Shown: positions 50,100-61,589 of the stretch, one piece after another
Numbering within the stretch: the stretch's first letter is position 1
Layout: each line of letters starts with the position of its first letter
Assembly (NCBI GenBank): GCA_050084985.1
Contig: JBITNC010000001.1
Location: 100,502,001 to 100,566,000, forward strand
From: Nageia nagi
Taxonomy: Eukaryota > Pinophyta
Direction of reading: 5' to 3'
Length of the DNA: 64,000 nt
Notes under the pieces: generated by a model
Told to the model about the DNA's origin: nothing
What the model saw: the letters and a program-made list of their open reading frames with translations, nothing else
Database searches by the model: none
Position numbers and translations under genes: made by a program

Positions 50100-50560
50100 T
50101 CTTATTATTTAGAATATAGATTGTTTAACTTACTACTTCTCCCCATAAAAACTTAGGGAGATTTCCCAACATACATCTAGCCATTTCCATAATGGTCCTA
50201 TTTTTCCTTTAAGCTGGTCCATTACATTATGGAATATAGGTAATTGTAAATTTCCCTTTGATTCCTTATCTTCAAAAATCAATAAATTCATAATAAATAT
50301 ATTCCCCACCATTATCTAACCTTATCATATTGATACTTTGATTTGTCTCCTTTTTAATGAAAGCTTTTAACTCTTTGAACATTTTAAAACAATCAATTTT
50401 ATGGTTAAGGAGATAAGCAAATTTTAGCCTATTAAAGTCATCGATAAAGGTTAAAGCTTTTAAGCAGCACCTCCTAAAGTATTAACTTGAAATGGTTCCA
50501 TCAAGTTAGAATGGATTAAGTGAAGAATATGAGATGCCCTTATGGATTTATCCTGCTCAA
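50100..50560 (-). pseudogene. Copia-3 integrase, cut at its 3' side
   Basis: The minus strand reads NNGGEYIYYEF, GIKGKFTITYIP, CNGPA, stop, RKNRTIMEMARCMLGNLPKF and LWGEVVS. The stop falls exactly where the third catalytic acid stands in the Q-N-G-x-x-E-R block, a GAA-to-TAA change at about 50213-50215. The domain ends abruptly at about 50100, where LINE sequence begins. RT and RNase H of this Copia are not found to the left. Confidence 0.8.
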
Positions 50561-51090
50561 ACTTTTTCTACTCTTTTTTCTAATATGCAACTTTCACAAA
50601 AATTAGAATTAGAAGAGATTTCATGCAATCCTTAAACAAGATTCTTATTTTTCATGAATTGAATATTATTATATTTTATGTGTCCTAATCATTGATGCCA
50701 AAGACTACCATTTGGGAAAATGGTAATGGCTAAATAAATTTTATAAGGAACATCATTAACTACACAAATATTACTCTTCATTAATCCTAAAAGTAAGGTA
50801 GATATATCTTTCTTTATTCTCCATGAGGTTACCTTGAATTCAAAGAAAATTTCTTATTTTGCAATTTGAAGAACAAATATGATATTCTCTTTAGATTCAA
50901 AACATTGAGAACATTCTCCATTGTTTTTTCACTAATGGTGATGTTTTCAATTCCATGCACTTCAAGCCTAGAATTATCACTGATTATCACTTAATTAGTT
51001 CCATGATTATGAAATGATTCAAACTTATTATTTTAAAAAGATATATGATTAGTCTAACTTGAATCAATAACCTATTTAATATAATTAGAA
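50561..51090 (-). pseudogene. Copia-3 protease and pre-integrase domain
   Basis: Protease is readable as VIDSS, stop, TNHISF (51075-51040), VIISDNSRLEVHGIENITIS and MENVLNVLNL; the active-site Gly is a stop or lost. The pre-integrase part reads GHIKYNN and HE-containing pieces only in fragments (50560-50760). The blocks line up with those of Copia-1 and often agree in wording, so the two belong to related families. Confidence 0.75.
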
Positions 51091-52016
51091 TGACACATGG
51101 AGTACATGGAACAAACATAAGAACTTTTATTCTTTCCTTTGTTGGTTACATTTTTCATCCCATCAAAGAAATTTTCATTTCCTTTTCTATTTTCCTTCAT
51201 CTTTTTGAATCAAGAAGATTCCTTGTGTCCCACCATTCTATAGTGGTTACATTTACCTACAAACTTGAGTTTATTTAAGGAAGCTTTCTTGTTACCATTT
51301 TGAGTTCCCTTTTCTTCATGTAATTTGGAGAATTTATTTTATTTATCCATTTATTTTTGAAGGCAAGTTTTATTGCATTCAATGCAATGTTGTGCTCTTT
51401 GACGATTCTTTGAGTCTCTTTAGCCTTAATTTTGGTACACCTTAAATACTCCTCATATTGGATCAAAATATTTGAGAGAGAGATTAAAAAGATAGCTACA
51501 CCATATTATTCAATCATTGTGTTTAAAATGATCACAAAGTTTTGAAATTTGATGGTTAGATTTCTCATGATTATATATCACAACAATTTTTCATTCAACT
51601 AGTCATAGTCACAAGAAATGAGTTGAGTCCACATGTTTTTAATTTTAGTTAATAAGACTTTTGCACTCTCTTCATCTTCCTAAAAGGTATTGAAAATTTT
51701 TGATATAACAGTAGATTTCTTTTTTGTATTGTACCTAAGGTAACTTTTTTTTAGAAGATTTCATCCATCTTTTACGTATTCAGATAGAGATAAAGAAATT
51801 ATAAGAATAATCTCATTCAAAACTGCATTAATGATCATGGACATGGCTTGTTGGCAAAATCTTATCCTTCAAGTGCAATTAGACCAGGTATAGCTTCTTC
51901 TCCATCTATAATCTTCCATAGTTTTGAGATTTCATTCTCATCCTTGGCTAGCATATCCCAAAATTAAAATCATTAAGGATATATTTGGGAGAGAAAGTAA
52001 GTAAAGACTCACCCAT
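51091..52016 (-). pseudogene. Copia-3 gag
   Basis: The start is ATG at 52016, minus strand, MGESLLTFSPKYILND, close to the MEESFLPKPILDGS start of Copia-1. A zinc-knuckle remnant CNHYRMVGHKES (about 51250) has its second Cys changed to Tyr. The capsid part between is broken by frameshifts (51466-51275 is the longest open piece). It leads into the protease. Confidence 0.65.
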
Positions 52017-52942
52017 GGTTTCTAAACATACAAATAATAATTAGTAAAAGGAAATGTAACTTTAAGTAATCATTTAATTATGACTAAAACTTATGAATAT
52101 TAACATTATGTTTTATCATAAAATACATGAAATAGTTTTAAACTAAATAAGTATTTCATATCAAAATATTTTAATATGATATGATATAATTGCATTTCAA
52201 AATTTAACTCAAACATAGAGTTATTTTCAAGTTTTAGAAAGGAAAATTTTATCAAGTTTGAAGATATATATATTAATCATCATTATGGATTCTAATAAAA
52301 TATTGTTATTTAGATTCAAAATTTGAATTGACTCAATGATACAAATTGAATTTATATGATATGTGTTCATAAATTTGATTTGTCTCTCTTTATGCTCTTT
52401 AGACTCCTTAGCCACCTTCTCTTAGAAATTTGCAATCTTCTAAATTTTTGTGCACTTATGTTGAATGACATAATCTCTTTTGATGGCACTTATCTTTTTC
52501 ACACATTTATGAAACATATATTTCACATATAAAATATTTAATAATTAAAACATTTAAATTTAAAGCTTAAAATTGAAATATATTAATAATGGATTTAAGC
52601 TTGCTCTTTCCTTTAAATAAAGTAAACTATTATTTCCCTTTTCATGGAAAAAATTCCATCTTTATTTAACAAGAAAAAAGATTGACCTTCATTATAAATA
52701 AATCTAAAAAAGATTTTATATATATATATAAGGCTATTAGAGCCACTATGGGATGATATGCCTTAGAGAGGGGATTGCATTAAACTTGGTGTTGTATATC
52801 CCACCTTCACAACACCCCCTACCCATGTGCATTATGTCTAACGAGTGTCAGATGCAGGACATGTCAAAAGTAAGAAAAGGCCCTTTTTTATGACAAAGGA
52901 AAATTGAAAAGTATTTCTTCTTACATTTTTTAATTTTTTTCA
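52017..52942. other. Copia-3 leader or flank, no gene
   Basis: AT-rich with a short TA run near 52717-52730. No primer site or LTR edge could be found for Copia-3. Confidence 0.35.
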
Positions 52943-53664
52943 TGTATAATCGCAAGGCAATTATACAAAATCACCTTACAATTATACCGCAACTTTTTAT
53001 TTTTATCAGGTATAATCACAAGGCAATTATACCAAACCACCTTGTGATTATAGCATAATTTTTTTTTATTTTCATTAGTATAATTGCAAGGCAATTATAA
53101 CCAACCACCTCACAATTATATCATAACTTTTTTCTTTCATTTGGGTACAATTACAAGGCAATTATACCAAGATTTTTTCATTTTTCTTAGGTATAATCAC
53201 AAGATAATTATACCAAATTGCCTTGCGATTATACCATAACTTTTTAATTTTCATTAAGTATAATCTCAACATGATTATACCAAACTATATTGCAATTATA
53301 CCATAAATTTTTTATTTTTATTGGTATAATCATAAGGTGATTATGCCAAACCACCTTACGATTATACCCTAACTTTTTATTTTTTCAGGTATAATTGCCT
53401 TGCGATTACACCTTGACTTTTTATTTTTTTAGGTATAATCACCTTGCAATTATACCAAACTACCTTTAAATTGTACCTAATGATTTTTTAAATTTGGTGG
53501 GTACCAAACTACCTTGCAATTATACCTAATGATTTTTTTAATTTATTGAGTATAACTGCAAATTTGTCAGGTATAATAACCTTGCGATTATATCAAATCA
53601 TCTTATGATTATACCAATGAAATATTTTAAAAATTAAAATAGTATAACCATCTTACGATTATAT
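52943..53664. repeat. Tandem array of hairpin-forming units, about 66 bp
   Basis: About eleven full or partial units start near 52943, 53009, 53078, 53144, 53190, 53257, 53323, 53388, 53432, 53499, 53570 and 53641. A typical unit has GGTATAATCGCAAGG, a short middle with CAATTATACC, then CCTTGCGATTATACC, then a T-rich spacer 'aactttttatttttatca'. The first and third blocks are reverse complements, so each unit can fold into a stem of about 15 base pairs. Unit 2 pairs fully through CACAAGG and CCTTGTG. Units 4 and 8 are shortened. Confidence 0.85.
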
Positions 53665-54211
53665 GTGCATGCATGGGCATGAATCTCGATGTCATTCATT
53701 TAAAGCACATGTTTGAAAAAACTACTATGTTTCAATTTTTTCCATTTGAAAGGTGAGGATTTCTATTCGAGCATTCATTCCCATGTATTTTATGATTTCA
53801 GTTAGAGTAGGGAAAGGAGGTTCAATGTCACATTATAGTTGGGTGTGATTTTAGAGCTTTACAGGTGAGTTTTTGGTGCCTTCCATGAAATATTTTAACC
53901 TAAATTTAAAAAAAAAAAAAGATTTTTTTGGGTTTAGGGTTATTGGGTTTATTCTTCATTCTTGTATCTTTTATCAATTTCCTTACTCTTAGAATGAATA
54001 ACAATCGATGCAAAATCATTTTGAACTATTCTTTGATTGTATTTTAAAATTTATTCAATGATGATAGCTATCAAAAGAAGGTTTGAAGAGTTTAAGGATT
54101 TGGCTTGTGTTTGGCTTTATAACTAATAATGGCATCTGTTAAAATGTCTCTAGGACCATTTGAGAATTAAATATAGGCTATTTTTGTCCTTAAAAACCCT
54201 TTTTATAGCCT
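53665..54211. other. No feature recognised
   Basis: AT-rich flank of the array. One GGGTTTAGGGTTATTGGGTTT-like patch near 53929 is too short to be telomeric. Confidence 0.35.
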
Positions 54212-54289
54212 TTATTTTTTTCTTAATCTGATTTTGGAACTAGATTAAATTTATTTTTTTCTTAATCTGATTTTGGAACTAGATTAAAT
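54212..54289. repeat. Exact 39-bp tandem duplication
   Basis: 54212-54250 and 54251-54289 are identical. With the surrounding sequence so decayed, an exact copy must be recent. Confidence 0.9.
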
Positions 54290-54489
54290 TTTCTTTGCTT
54301 TTCTTCATCACTCTTTCTAGTATTTTGAAGATTATCCTTTTTGGGTCCAATTTTTGACACATATACCCTAAATAGATGCTTCTCAAAAAGGAATTACTTG
54401 AGTTAAAAACATTTGAAGAGTGAAAAAAAATAAGGTTGAGTTTTGTAAGTAATATAGGAAGAAAAATTATGCAATTTTACTTGCATCAA

Positions 54490-55500
54490 AGGCACCCCAT
54501 GCATTCTCAATACCAACTAGCTCAAAATCTTCTTCCATCTCTTCAACATGTTCTTTAACTATAATGGTGGATAAAGTTGTAAACATTCCCTATTATTCAA
54601 GGTTTGCTTCTTCCTCCCAAAAATGTTCTTGAAACTAAAGAGCAATCATGAGCAGTAGGATATATAAAGTGTGTTATCGAAGTCGACCCATCTCAAATTA
54701 ATATATCTATATTGATAATCTATAAAGGTTACAATAGTAGTCGACCATGGCCTCCCTAGTATTACTATATAACCAATATTATATGTATCCTTATTCCCAA
54801 GATTCAATGACATCTTATATTATTCCTTTCTAGGTTATCCATTTATTGATCAACCATCTATAAGATCATTATTGTAGTATAGATATTTATTTAAGATAAT
54901 TATTTAGACATTTTTATGATCATTACATTAATGTCTACTCTAAGATCACTAGCACATTAGGAATATTAGTAATTTTTAATAGATATGATGATTAATAGAT
55001 ACCTTTCATCACCATATTTAGGATTGACTAATTTTTTAACTAATAAATATGATAGTTTTTCATTTATTGTATAGTTTTTGGATAAATTATCTTCTTTGGA
55101 CTTGGTTTTAATGATATAAAGCTCCTTAATTATCATTTTCAACTTTTTTGATGATTGGAGGTGTTGGTTGAGATAATATTTTACTTTATCTTAAATAGAT
55201 TTTATTATATTGAATTATATTCAAGGTAGTAGTATCTTTCTTATAAACATGATAGATATCACCTACATGTTTATTATTATTCACATTTGCTACATTTTAG
55301 GTTGGTAAAGAAGGTTGTTTTGGTAGTTGTTACTGATTTTGTTGTTTGGTATTTGTAGGTCCTATTAACAATGCTTATTTTTGAGGTAGAAATATCTTTA
55401 TTTTTATTATTAATAATTCTTTTTATGGAGCTAGAAATATTTATGTCCAACTTATTGACGGCTCCTATTACCTTTAAGTTAAGAGCTTCCCTTTAGTAAT
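54490..55500 (-). pseudogene. Ty3 gag end and protease remnant
   Basis: The minus strand reads CASDLRVDINVMIIKM at about 54965-54915, like the S-D-L-G-A-x-I-N-x-M protease start of Ty3 elements with Gly changed to Arg. A later reading with LGRPW-like GRPWSTTIVTFIDYQY (54755-54705) matches the conserved L-G-R-P-[WF]-L-A-T end of that domain. Downstream, EEMEEDFELVGIENAWGAFD (54555-54495) is acidic linker. Gln/Asn-rich pieces before it (55300-55000) may be gag. No RT follows. Confidence 0.45.
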
Positions 55501-55574
55501 CCAATTGCCCTATAAAAATGTTAGTCTTTAAGAAGTAAAGATGCAATGTTGTTCCACATATTCTTTTAATAAAG

Positions 55575-55980
55575 TGGAACCTATTGAGATGTTTGTATCA
55601 CAAATTCAATAATATTTTTCATAAGTGGCTCATTATTTATATCATTCTAATTAGATGTTCATCTTTTTCACAATGGCAGTTTGCAATAATGGTGAAAGGT
55701 AAGAAGTGGCTCAAGTTATTCAACCTACCTGTCCAACAAATGTGTGAAAAAAGGTATTTTCTTGAGTTGACCTATCATGGAGCGAATTTCATTGGATAGG
55801 ATGTAGTATGATAGATTTGGTGGCAATGATACCTATTGATAGAGTGGATGATTTCAAGAGAGGTGAAGAAAATTTTCTTGAAGCCCAATGCAATTTTGTG
55901 TGTAAGCATGAAGTGAAAAATGTCTTTGATAAAAACTCTATTAATTATCCACCAAGAGTATCTACAATATGAACACATTC
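55575..55980 (+). pseudogene. Unrecognised coding-like stretch
   Basis: Read in two frames, the + strand gives MVKGKKWLKLFNLPVQQMCE and then IPIDRVDDFKRGEENFLEAQ followed by a Cys/Val-rich piece ending NSINYPPRVSTI. The second part is open for about 50 codons and has ordinary amino acid composition, unlike most frames nearby. I cannot name a family. It sits just left of the Copia-4 insertion, which may have cut it. Confidence 0.3.
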
Positions 55981-56095
55981 CAAGTAAGTGTGTTTTTTTA
56001 TTTTAACCTTTAGTTTTGTTGTGTAACTATTAGTTTTTAATTATCTATAATGTAATACCTATATTAGTCTAATATTGTGAATTTGCAATTATTAG

Positions 56096-57987
56096 TGCTA
56101 AGCAAAGTGTTGTCATTGTTGTTAATACACTCAATGTGACCCAATTGGTGTTGTGATACACTGTTTGGAGCATGGATAGGGTTGTTCATTGATGTTGAGG
56201 ATGTGTTTGATGCTCAGTTAAAGTTGGTGTAATTTGTGCAAATTTGCAAAAGTTGTCAAAACATTGCAAAAGTTGTCAAAAAGTTGTAAAACTTGCAAAA
56301 GTTATCAAAAAATTATTTGAGCTTATTTGGATATGTTTGGTGCATGTGTGGACATGTTCAATGCTCTAAAAAAGTTGTTGTAGCATGTTCTTGCAAAATT
56401 TCAAAAGATGAAAAATTTGTTAAAAAAATTGTAAAAGTTGTAAAAACTATAAAAGTTGCACAAAAGTTGTGCATATGTGCCAATGGACTATGTTGGATAG
56501 CCCAATATATCATTTAGAGCCTTATTTATCAGTTGGAAGTGAAGTTGTAGCATTAGATCAGTGTTGGTTGGAAGTTGGTACTAGCTTGGATCTCTTAATG
56601 ATTTTGGTGAAACAGGTTAATGTCACTTTGGTGTGTGTTCGAATAGGATGGATCAGTGTGGAATATGTTAGCATGTGTGGAAATAGGTCAGCATGGTGTT
56701 TGAGATGTCAACTCAGTGTTTATACCAATCATTTGCATTGTTAGTACCTAGTTGGACAATTTTGCACATTTTAGGAGTCATTAAATTAATGTTGAAGGCC
56801 ACTTTAAAAGTAGAATATTAAGAAAATAGCAAGGATTTAGACCATAAAATTTTAAATAAAATTATTTGGTACTAATATGTGCATACAATTAAAATTTCAA
56901 GCTAAAATGACATTTGAGTAATAAATTACGTGTATTACAAAAAGACAATTTCTCACTTTTTCCAGTTTTGGATTATTTTGTAGGATAGTGGTAAAATGGT
57001 AAAATCCTTTATGTTTGGTTGCAAATTTTAAAATATTATGATTTATTTATGATTAGCTCATCAAAATGAGCAACTTTTTTTTTTAACCATCTTCATCTGA
57101 GGTCTCGAGGTATGAGTTTGTACAAGGTGTTCATACTTTGGTTTGAAGTGTTTGACAAAATGTCTCTTTAAAATGTGATGGTTTCTTAAAGAGAAGATAT
57201 AGATGTTTTATTTTTTATTTAAGAGAAAAATAAAAAATAAAGAACAAGATATTTATGAGAAAGAGGAGTTACAAAAAGAAAGGGGTTTTTTTTGTTTTCT
57301 CTCAAGCAAAGAGTGAAAAATGAAATAATGATGGGTGTCTTACAATTTTGGCCATAAATTTTGATCCATGACTCCGTTTGATCTCATTCTTTTTCCAAAG
57401 TGTGCATAATTAGAAGATATATAATTTTTTCATGTATTCAAATGAATTCATTATTAAGAGCTACAAACATCATCTTATGGTATGAATTCATAATTTTGTT
57501 TATAAGGTTTTTGTTGAGCTTGTGGAAAACATTTTTGTTGTGTGTGTAGACAATTAGCTTTCAGATTATAGGAGTATAGTGGGATTGAGATAGTTAGTGT
57601 GTCAAGAGATTGAAGTTGAGTAAGACCATTTAGGTTCTTCAAGAATTAGATTCATTTTGCTATAACTTTGAGATCTTACTGAGTGGGTGCTTGGTAATCA
57701 AGATTGAAGGTTCATATAGTGGGTGCTACAAAATATTTGGTTAGTTGGTACCATCCTCATAGTGGGTGCTACAAAAATTTGTAAAATTTCATCCATTTTA
57801 TTTTTTACTAGATTTGGCTGGGATCCCAAGTAGTCCATTAGCACAGTGGTTTTTTCCCACATCAAGTTTCCATTATAAATCTTGTGTTATGTGATGCATG
57901 CTTTTGTGAGTGTGGTTGACTGCTAGATTCTTATACTTGGTTAAAGTTTTAATTCACACTAATTCACCCCCTTCTCAATGTCACACA
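56096..57987 (+). repeat. Copia-4 5' LTR, 1.9 kb
   Basis: It begins TGCTAAGCAAAGTG (TGTTGAGC in the 3' copy) and ends near TCACACA after AATTCACCCCCTTCTC, a usual Copia U5 end. Near the left end lie many copies of 'gcaaaagttgtcaaaa' (56245-56460). 'atagtgggtgctacaaaa' is repeated at 57716 and 57758. Confidence 0.85.
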
Positions 57988-57999
57988 TAGTTAAAAAAT

Positions 58000-58010
58000 T
58001 GGTATCAGAG
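58000..58010 (+). other. Primer binding site of Copia-4
   Basis: TGGTATCAGAG, complement of initiator tRNA-Met, 12 bases after the LTR end chosen here. The next base is T instead of C. Confidence 0.85.
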
Positions 58011-58060
58011 TAGGTTCTTATTCAATTTATATCAACTAAGGAGATCTTGATTGTAACACT

Positions 58061-59002
58061 ATGGCAAGCGGTGAAGGTTTCTCATCAAACAAGGCACCTC
58101 TCTTTAATGGAACCAATTATGCCTTTTGGAGGATTTCAATGTATATGTATCTTAGTGCTTTGGGTTTTAGTGTTTGGGATGTAGTTGAAAAATTCTACAC
58201 TCTTCCCTTTGCAAGCCTGATGGATGAAGTAAAAAGAGAGACTTTTGAGTATGATGCAAAAGCAAGAAATGCTTTAATGTGTGGTCTTGTGGATAGCGAG
58301 TTGGTAAAGGTCATGGCATGCAAGCTAGCAAAAGAAATATGGGATAAATTAAAGAGTATCCATGAAGGAAATGATAAAATAAAGGAAACAAAACTTCAAA
58401 CACATAGAGCTAAATTCAAATCAATGATGATGAATGATGATGAGATAATTGAAGCATACATGTTGTGGTTGAATGAAATTATTAATGCCATCAGAGGTCT
58501 TGGAGAGAAGATTGAAGATCAAGTCATCGTGAAAAAGGCATTGTGATATCTCCCATCTCATTTTGATTCAAAGGTGTTTGCTATAGAAAAAGCTAAAATT
58601 CTGAATACTTTTACTATGGATGAAATGCATGGGTCACTAATTGCATATGAAATGAGAATTGAAAAATCAAAACCTTCAAAAAAAGAAGCAGCATTGAAAG
58701 CCAACAAAAGTACAAAAGCTAAATCAGGTTTTGATGATGAGGAACAATTGGATGGTGTGAAAGAAAACTTTGTTACAAAGGTGAAAAGAGGAAAAGGTAA
58801 ATATAAGGGCAAGTTACCTTTCAAATATTTTAATTATGATGATGTTGGTCACTTTGTAGTGAAATGTCCATGCAAGAAAAATAATAAAAATGATCAAGGA
58901 TCACTCTATGAGAAAAACTACAAGAAGAAATCATTTGCAAACAAAGGAAAGTCAAATAGGCAAAGCTTCACAGATGATGTTTCTAGTGATGATTCAGATT
59001 AA
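58061..59002 (+). pseudogene. Copia-4 gag, capsid part
   Basis: ATG 58061 opens MASGEGFSSNKAPLFNGTNY, the standard Copia gag start, followed by AFWRISMYMYLSALGF. The capsid (UBN2 type) runs open for 161 codons to a single stop at 58544, then stays open in another frame (58574-59002) through EKAKILNTFTMDEMHGSLIA. Near 58825-58875 a zinc knuckle reads YFNYDDVGHFVVKC: two Cys are Tyr, so only His and the last Cys remain. The end is Ser/Asp-rich. Gag forms the RNA-containing particle. Confidence 0.9.
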
Positions 59003-59830
59003 GAATGTAATGAAGTATTATTTATGGCATTTTAAGAGAAACTAAATGAAGAGAAAGAAAAAGGCAAAGAGCAAAAAGAAGAAGAGATAGATGAAGAAGA
59101 ATTGGTAGCAGCCTTGAACAAACTAGATAAGGAAAGAAAGAAAAATAAGAAAGTCTCAAAAAGACTTAATAATGCAAGTGGTGTTATAGAAAGCTTAAAA
59201 GTAGAGGTGGAAGAATTCAAGAAGATTAATGAGGAGTTGGAGGCATAACTTCTCACAAAAGTCAAAAACTATAGTAAGCTTGAAGAGGAAATAGTTGGGC
59301 TACATATGTAGCTAGAGAAAGTCATCAAGAAGATCAATTCCTATGAGTACCTAAAAGGAAGATCAACCAAGCTTAGTGAGATCATCAATAGTCAGAGAAT
59401 GTATTCATACAAGTTTGGTTTGGGATATGAACAAGGATAGTATTCTAATGATACAAAAAAGGCAAATACTATAACAACAGAGAAGGAAGATAGCTCAAGA
59501 ATGGAGGATGATGGCTTCACATGGGTACAATCAAGAAGGAAACCTTATGCAGGATTGAGGAGTTCTCAACAATACACCAACTTTATATATTCTTTCAATG
59601 GATATTATTTTAAATGCAATACTTATGGACACAAAATTTTAGATTGTAAGTATAATATTGCTCCAAGAACTTTTGTTACTAGAAATGATTTTGGTTCGCT
59701 AATGGAGTATCAAGTTGAATGCTATAACTATCATGAGTTTGGAAACATTGCTAGATTTTGTAGAAGCAAGTATGGAATGAGTTCCTTTCCACCTATATAG
59801 TTTCCTCCTATGAGATAGAAAAGATAATTT
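59003..59830 (+). pseudogene. Copia-4 gag extension: coiled coil and knuckles
   Basis: After a stop the reading continues as a Glu/Lys-rich coiled coil (59038-59330; for example EELVAALNKLDKERKKNKK) with stops at about 59247 and 59308. An open part (59501-59800) carries two more knuckle-like motifs, KCNTYGHKILDC and ECYNYHEFGNIARFC, each with a Cys-to-Tyr change. Such long gag tails occur in the SIRE/Maximus branch. It joins the protease region after further stops near 59800-59830. Confidence 0.75.
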
Positions 59831-59953
59831 TAGAGAAGTCCCTGCCAAGAAGAAGAAAAGGAGAATAAAAAATAAGAACCTAAAGCAAAAGTAAAACATG
59901 TTTGGAAAGAAAAGGAGAAAATCAAAGGTGATAAGGAGTCATTAATTATTCAA

Positions 59954-60256
59954 ATGGCATTCAAAGCTCAAGATAAACCATCACCATGGATATTAGATAG
60001 CGGATGCTCAAGCCATATGATAGGTGACAAAAGGAAATTTCAAAAGTTACAAAAATATGAAGGTGGGTCCGTTAGATTTGGAAATAATGATGGTGCAAAG
60101 ATTGTTGGCAAGGGGATAGTTAAAATAAATGATGGTAAAATCATATCTGAAGAGTTATTATTTGTTGTTGGTCTAAAGCATAATTCGTTGAGTATCAATC
60201 AAATCTTTGATAAAGGCAATGATGTAATCTTTAAGAAGCATAGCTGTGGGATTTGA
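59954..60256 (+). pseudogene. Copia-4 aspartic protease
   Basis: The frame reads PSPWILDSGCSSHMIGDKRK with D-S-G intact, then GGSVRFGNNDGAKIVGKGIV and ELLFVVGLKHNSLSINQIFD. The domain is open for 100 codons and complete in outline. A stop after HSCGI ends it. It would mature the gag-pol precursor inside the particle. Confidence 0.9.
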
Positions 60257-61219
60257 AGGGAAAATAATGGAAAGCTTATGGCAATTAGTACAAAAACATG
60301 TGGCAACCTATATACCTTGTCAGATATTTCTAAGGGATCATGTCTTCTAGGAAAGGAGAGTGATGATTGGCTATTGCATAAAAGACTAGGACATATCGGT
60401 TTCAAAAAATTGGTGAACATTTGCTCAAAAAGGATAATAAGGGATATCCCTAACATTAGCAAACCATCAAATGATATTTGTGATTCATGTCAAAAGGGAA
60501 AGTAAACACAAGAAATGTTCAAGGTGAAGGAATATTAAATAAGCAAACCATTGGAGATAATTCACATTGACCTATGCAGATTGATGAGGACATAAAGCAT
60601 CAATGGAGATAAGTATTTTATGTTGTTCATAGATGATTATTCAAGAATGACTTGGGTGCAATTCTTGAAACATAAATCTAAAGCATTTGAGATGTTTAAA
60701 GCCTTCAAGAATCAAGTAGAAAATCAAATAAAAAGGAGAATCAAATTCCTTCATTCAGATAGAGGAGTTGAGTTTATTTCTAATGAGCTTTTTGATTTTT
60801 GCTTAGAACATGGAATTAAAAGATAATTTTTTACACCAAGAACTCCATAGAAAAATGGAGTAATTGACAAAAAAAAAAGGGCAGTGTAAGAAATGGCTTG
60901 AACTATGTTGTTAAAAAGTAAATTTGCTGATAGGTTCTAGAAAGAAGTGGTGCACATAGCGATGTATATTCAAAATAGATGCTTATTGAGGCCACATGAG
61001 GACAAAACATCAAATGAATTATGGTTTAGGAGAAATGCCATAGTTAGGCACTTCAAGATCTTTGGTAGCAAATGTTACATCAAGAGGATAGAGGACAATT
61101 TGGGAAAGTTTGAGCACAAAGCTAATGATAGTATTTTTCTTCATTACTCTTCAAAGAGTAAAGCATATAAGTGTTACAATAAGAGGACAAAAATAATGGT
61201 GGATAGTGTTGATGAATAA
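60257..61219 (+). pseudogene. Copia-4 integrase
   Basis: The zinc domain has WLLHKRLGHIGFKKL and ICDSCQKGK. The core has FIDDYSRMTWVQFLKHKSK and FLHSDRGVEF with two catalytic acids, then TPRTP, stop, KNGVIDKKKRAV, where the third acid (normally Glu) reads Asp at 35 residues after the second. The C-terminal half RCLLRPHEDKTSNELWF ... FKIFGSKCYI follows. Stops stand at about 60503, 60824, 60849, 60889 and 60940. The acid change alone would probably disable strand transfer. Confidence 0.9.
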
Positions 61220-61589
61220 AGAGATATTCCAAGGCAAAATGATGTTGAAAATTTTCCTATCTATGAACACTTAATTGAAATTGATGAAAAAGATAAGGAA
61301 AAATCTAAACCATAAGTATAAAAGTCATAAGTAATGAAATAAGAAGAGTTAAGCTCTCAAAGTGACTCAAATGGTTGTTGAAAAAATGAGGAGGAAGAAG
61401 AAGATAAAAATTTAAAATCTTCATCAGGTAGATTGCATAAGGATCACCCACATGAGTAAATTATTGGTGACTTTCATGTAGGTGTCCAAACTTGAAAAAG
61501 GGCTTTACATACTTATTCTCTATTATCTAGCATAAAGCCTAAAAATGTTATCGAGGCTAGTCAAGATGAAACTTGAGTCAAATTAATGG

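Noticed and set aside
52943..53664. CRISPR-like array
   Set aside because: Repeats with regular period but no unique spacers; units are worn, AT-rich and in a plant genome.
53925..53950. Telomere-like TTTAGGG words
   Set aside because: Only about two imperfect copies; no array.
58558..59265. Minus-strand ORFs under Copia-4 gag
   Set aside because: Antisense shadows of the Lys/Glu-rich gag.
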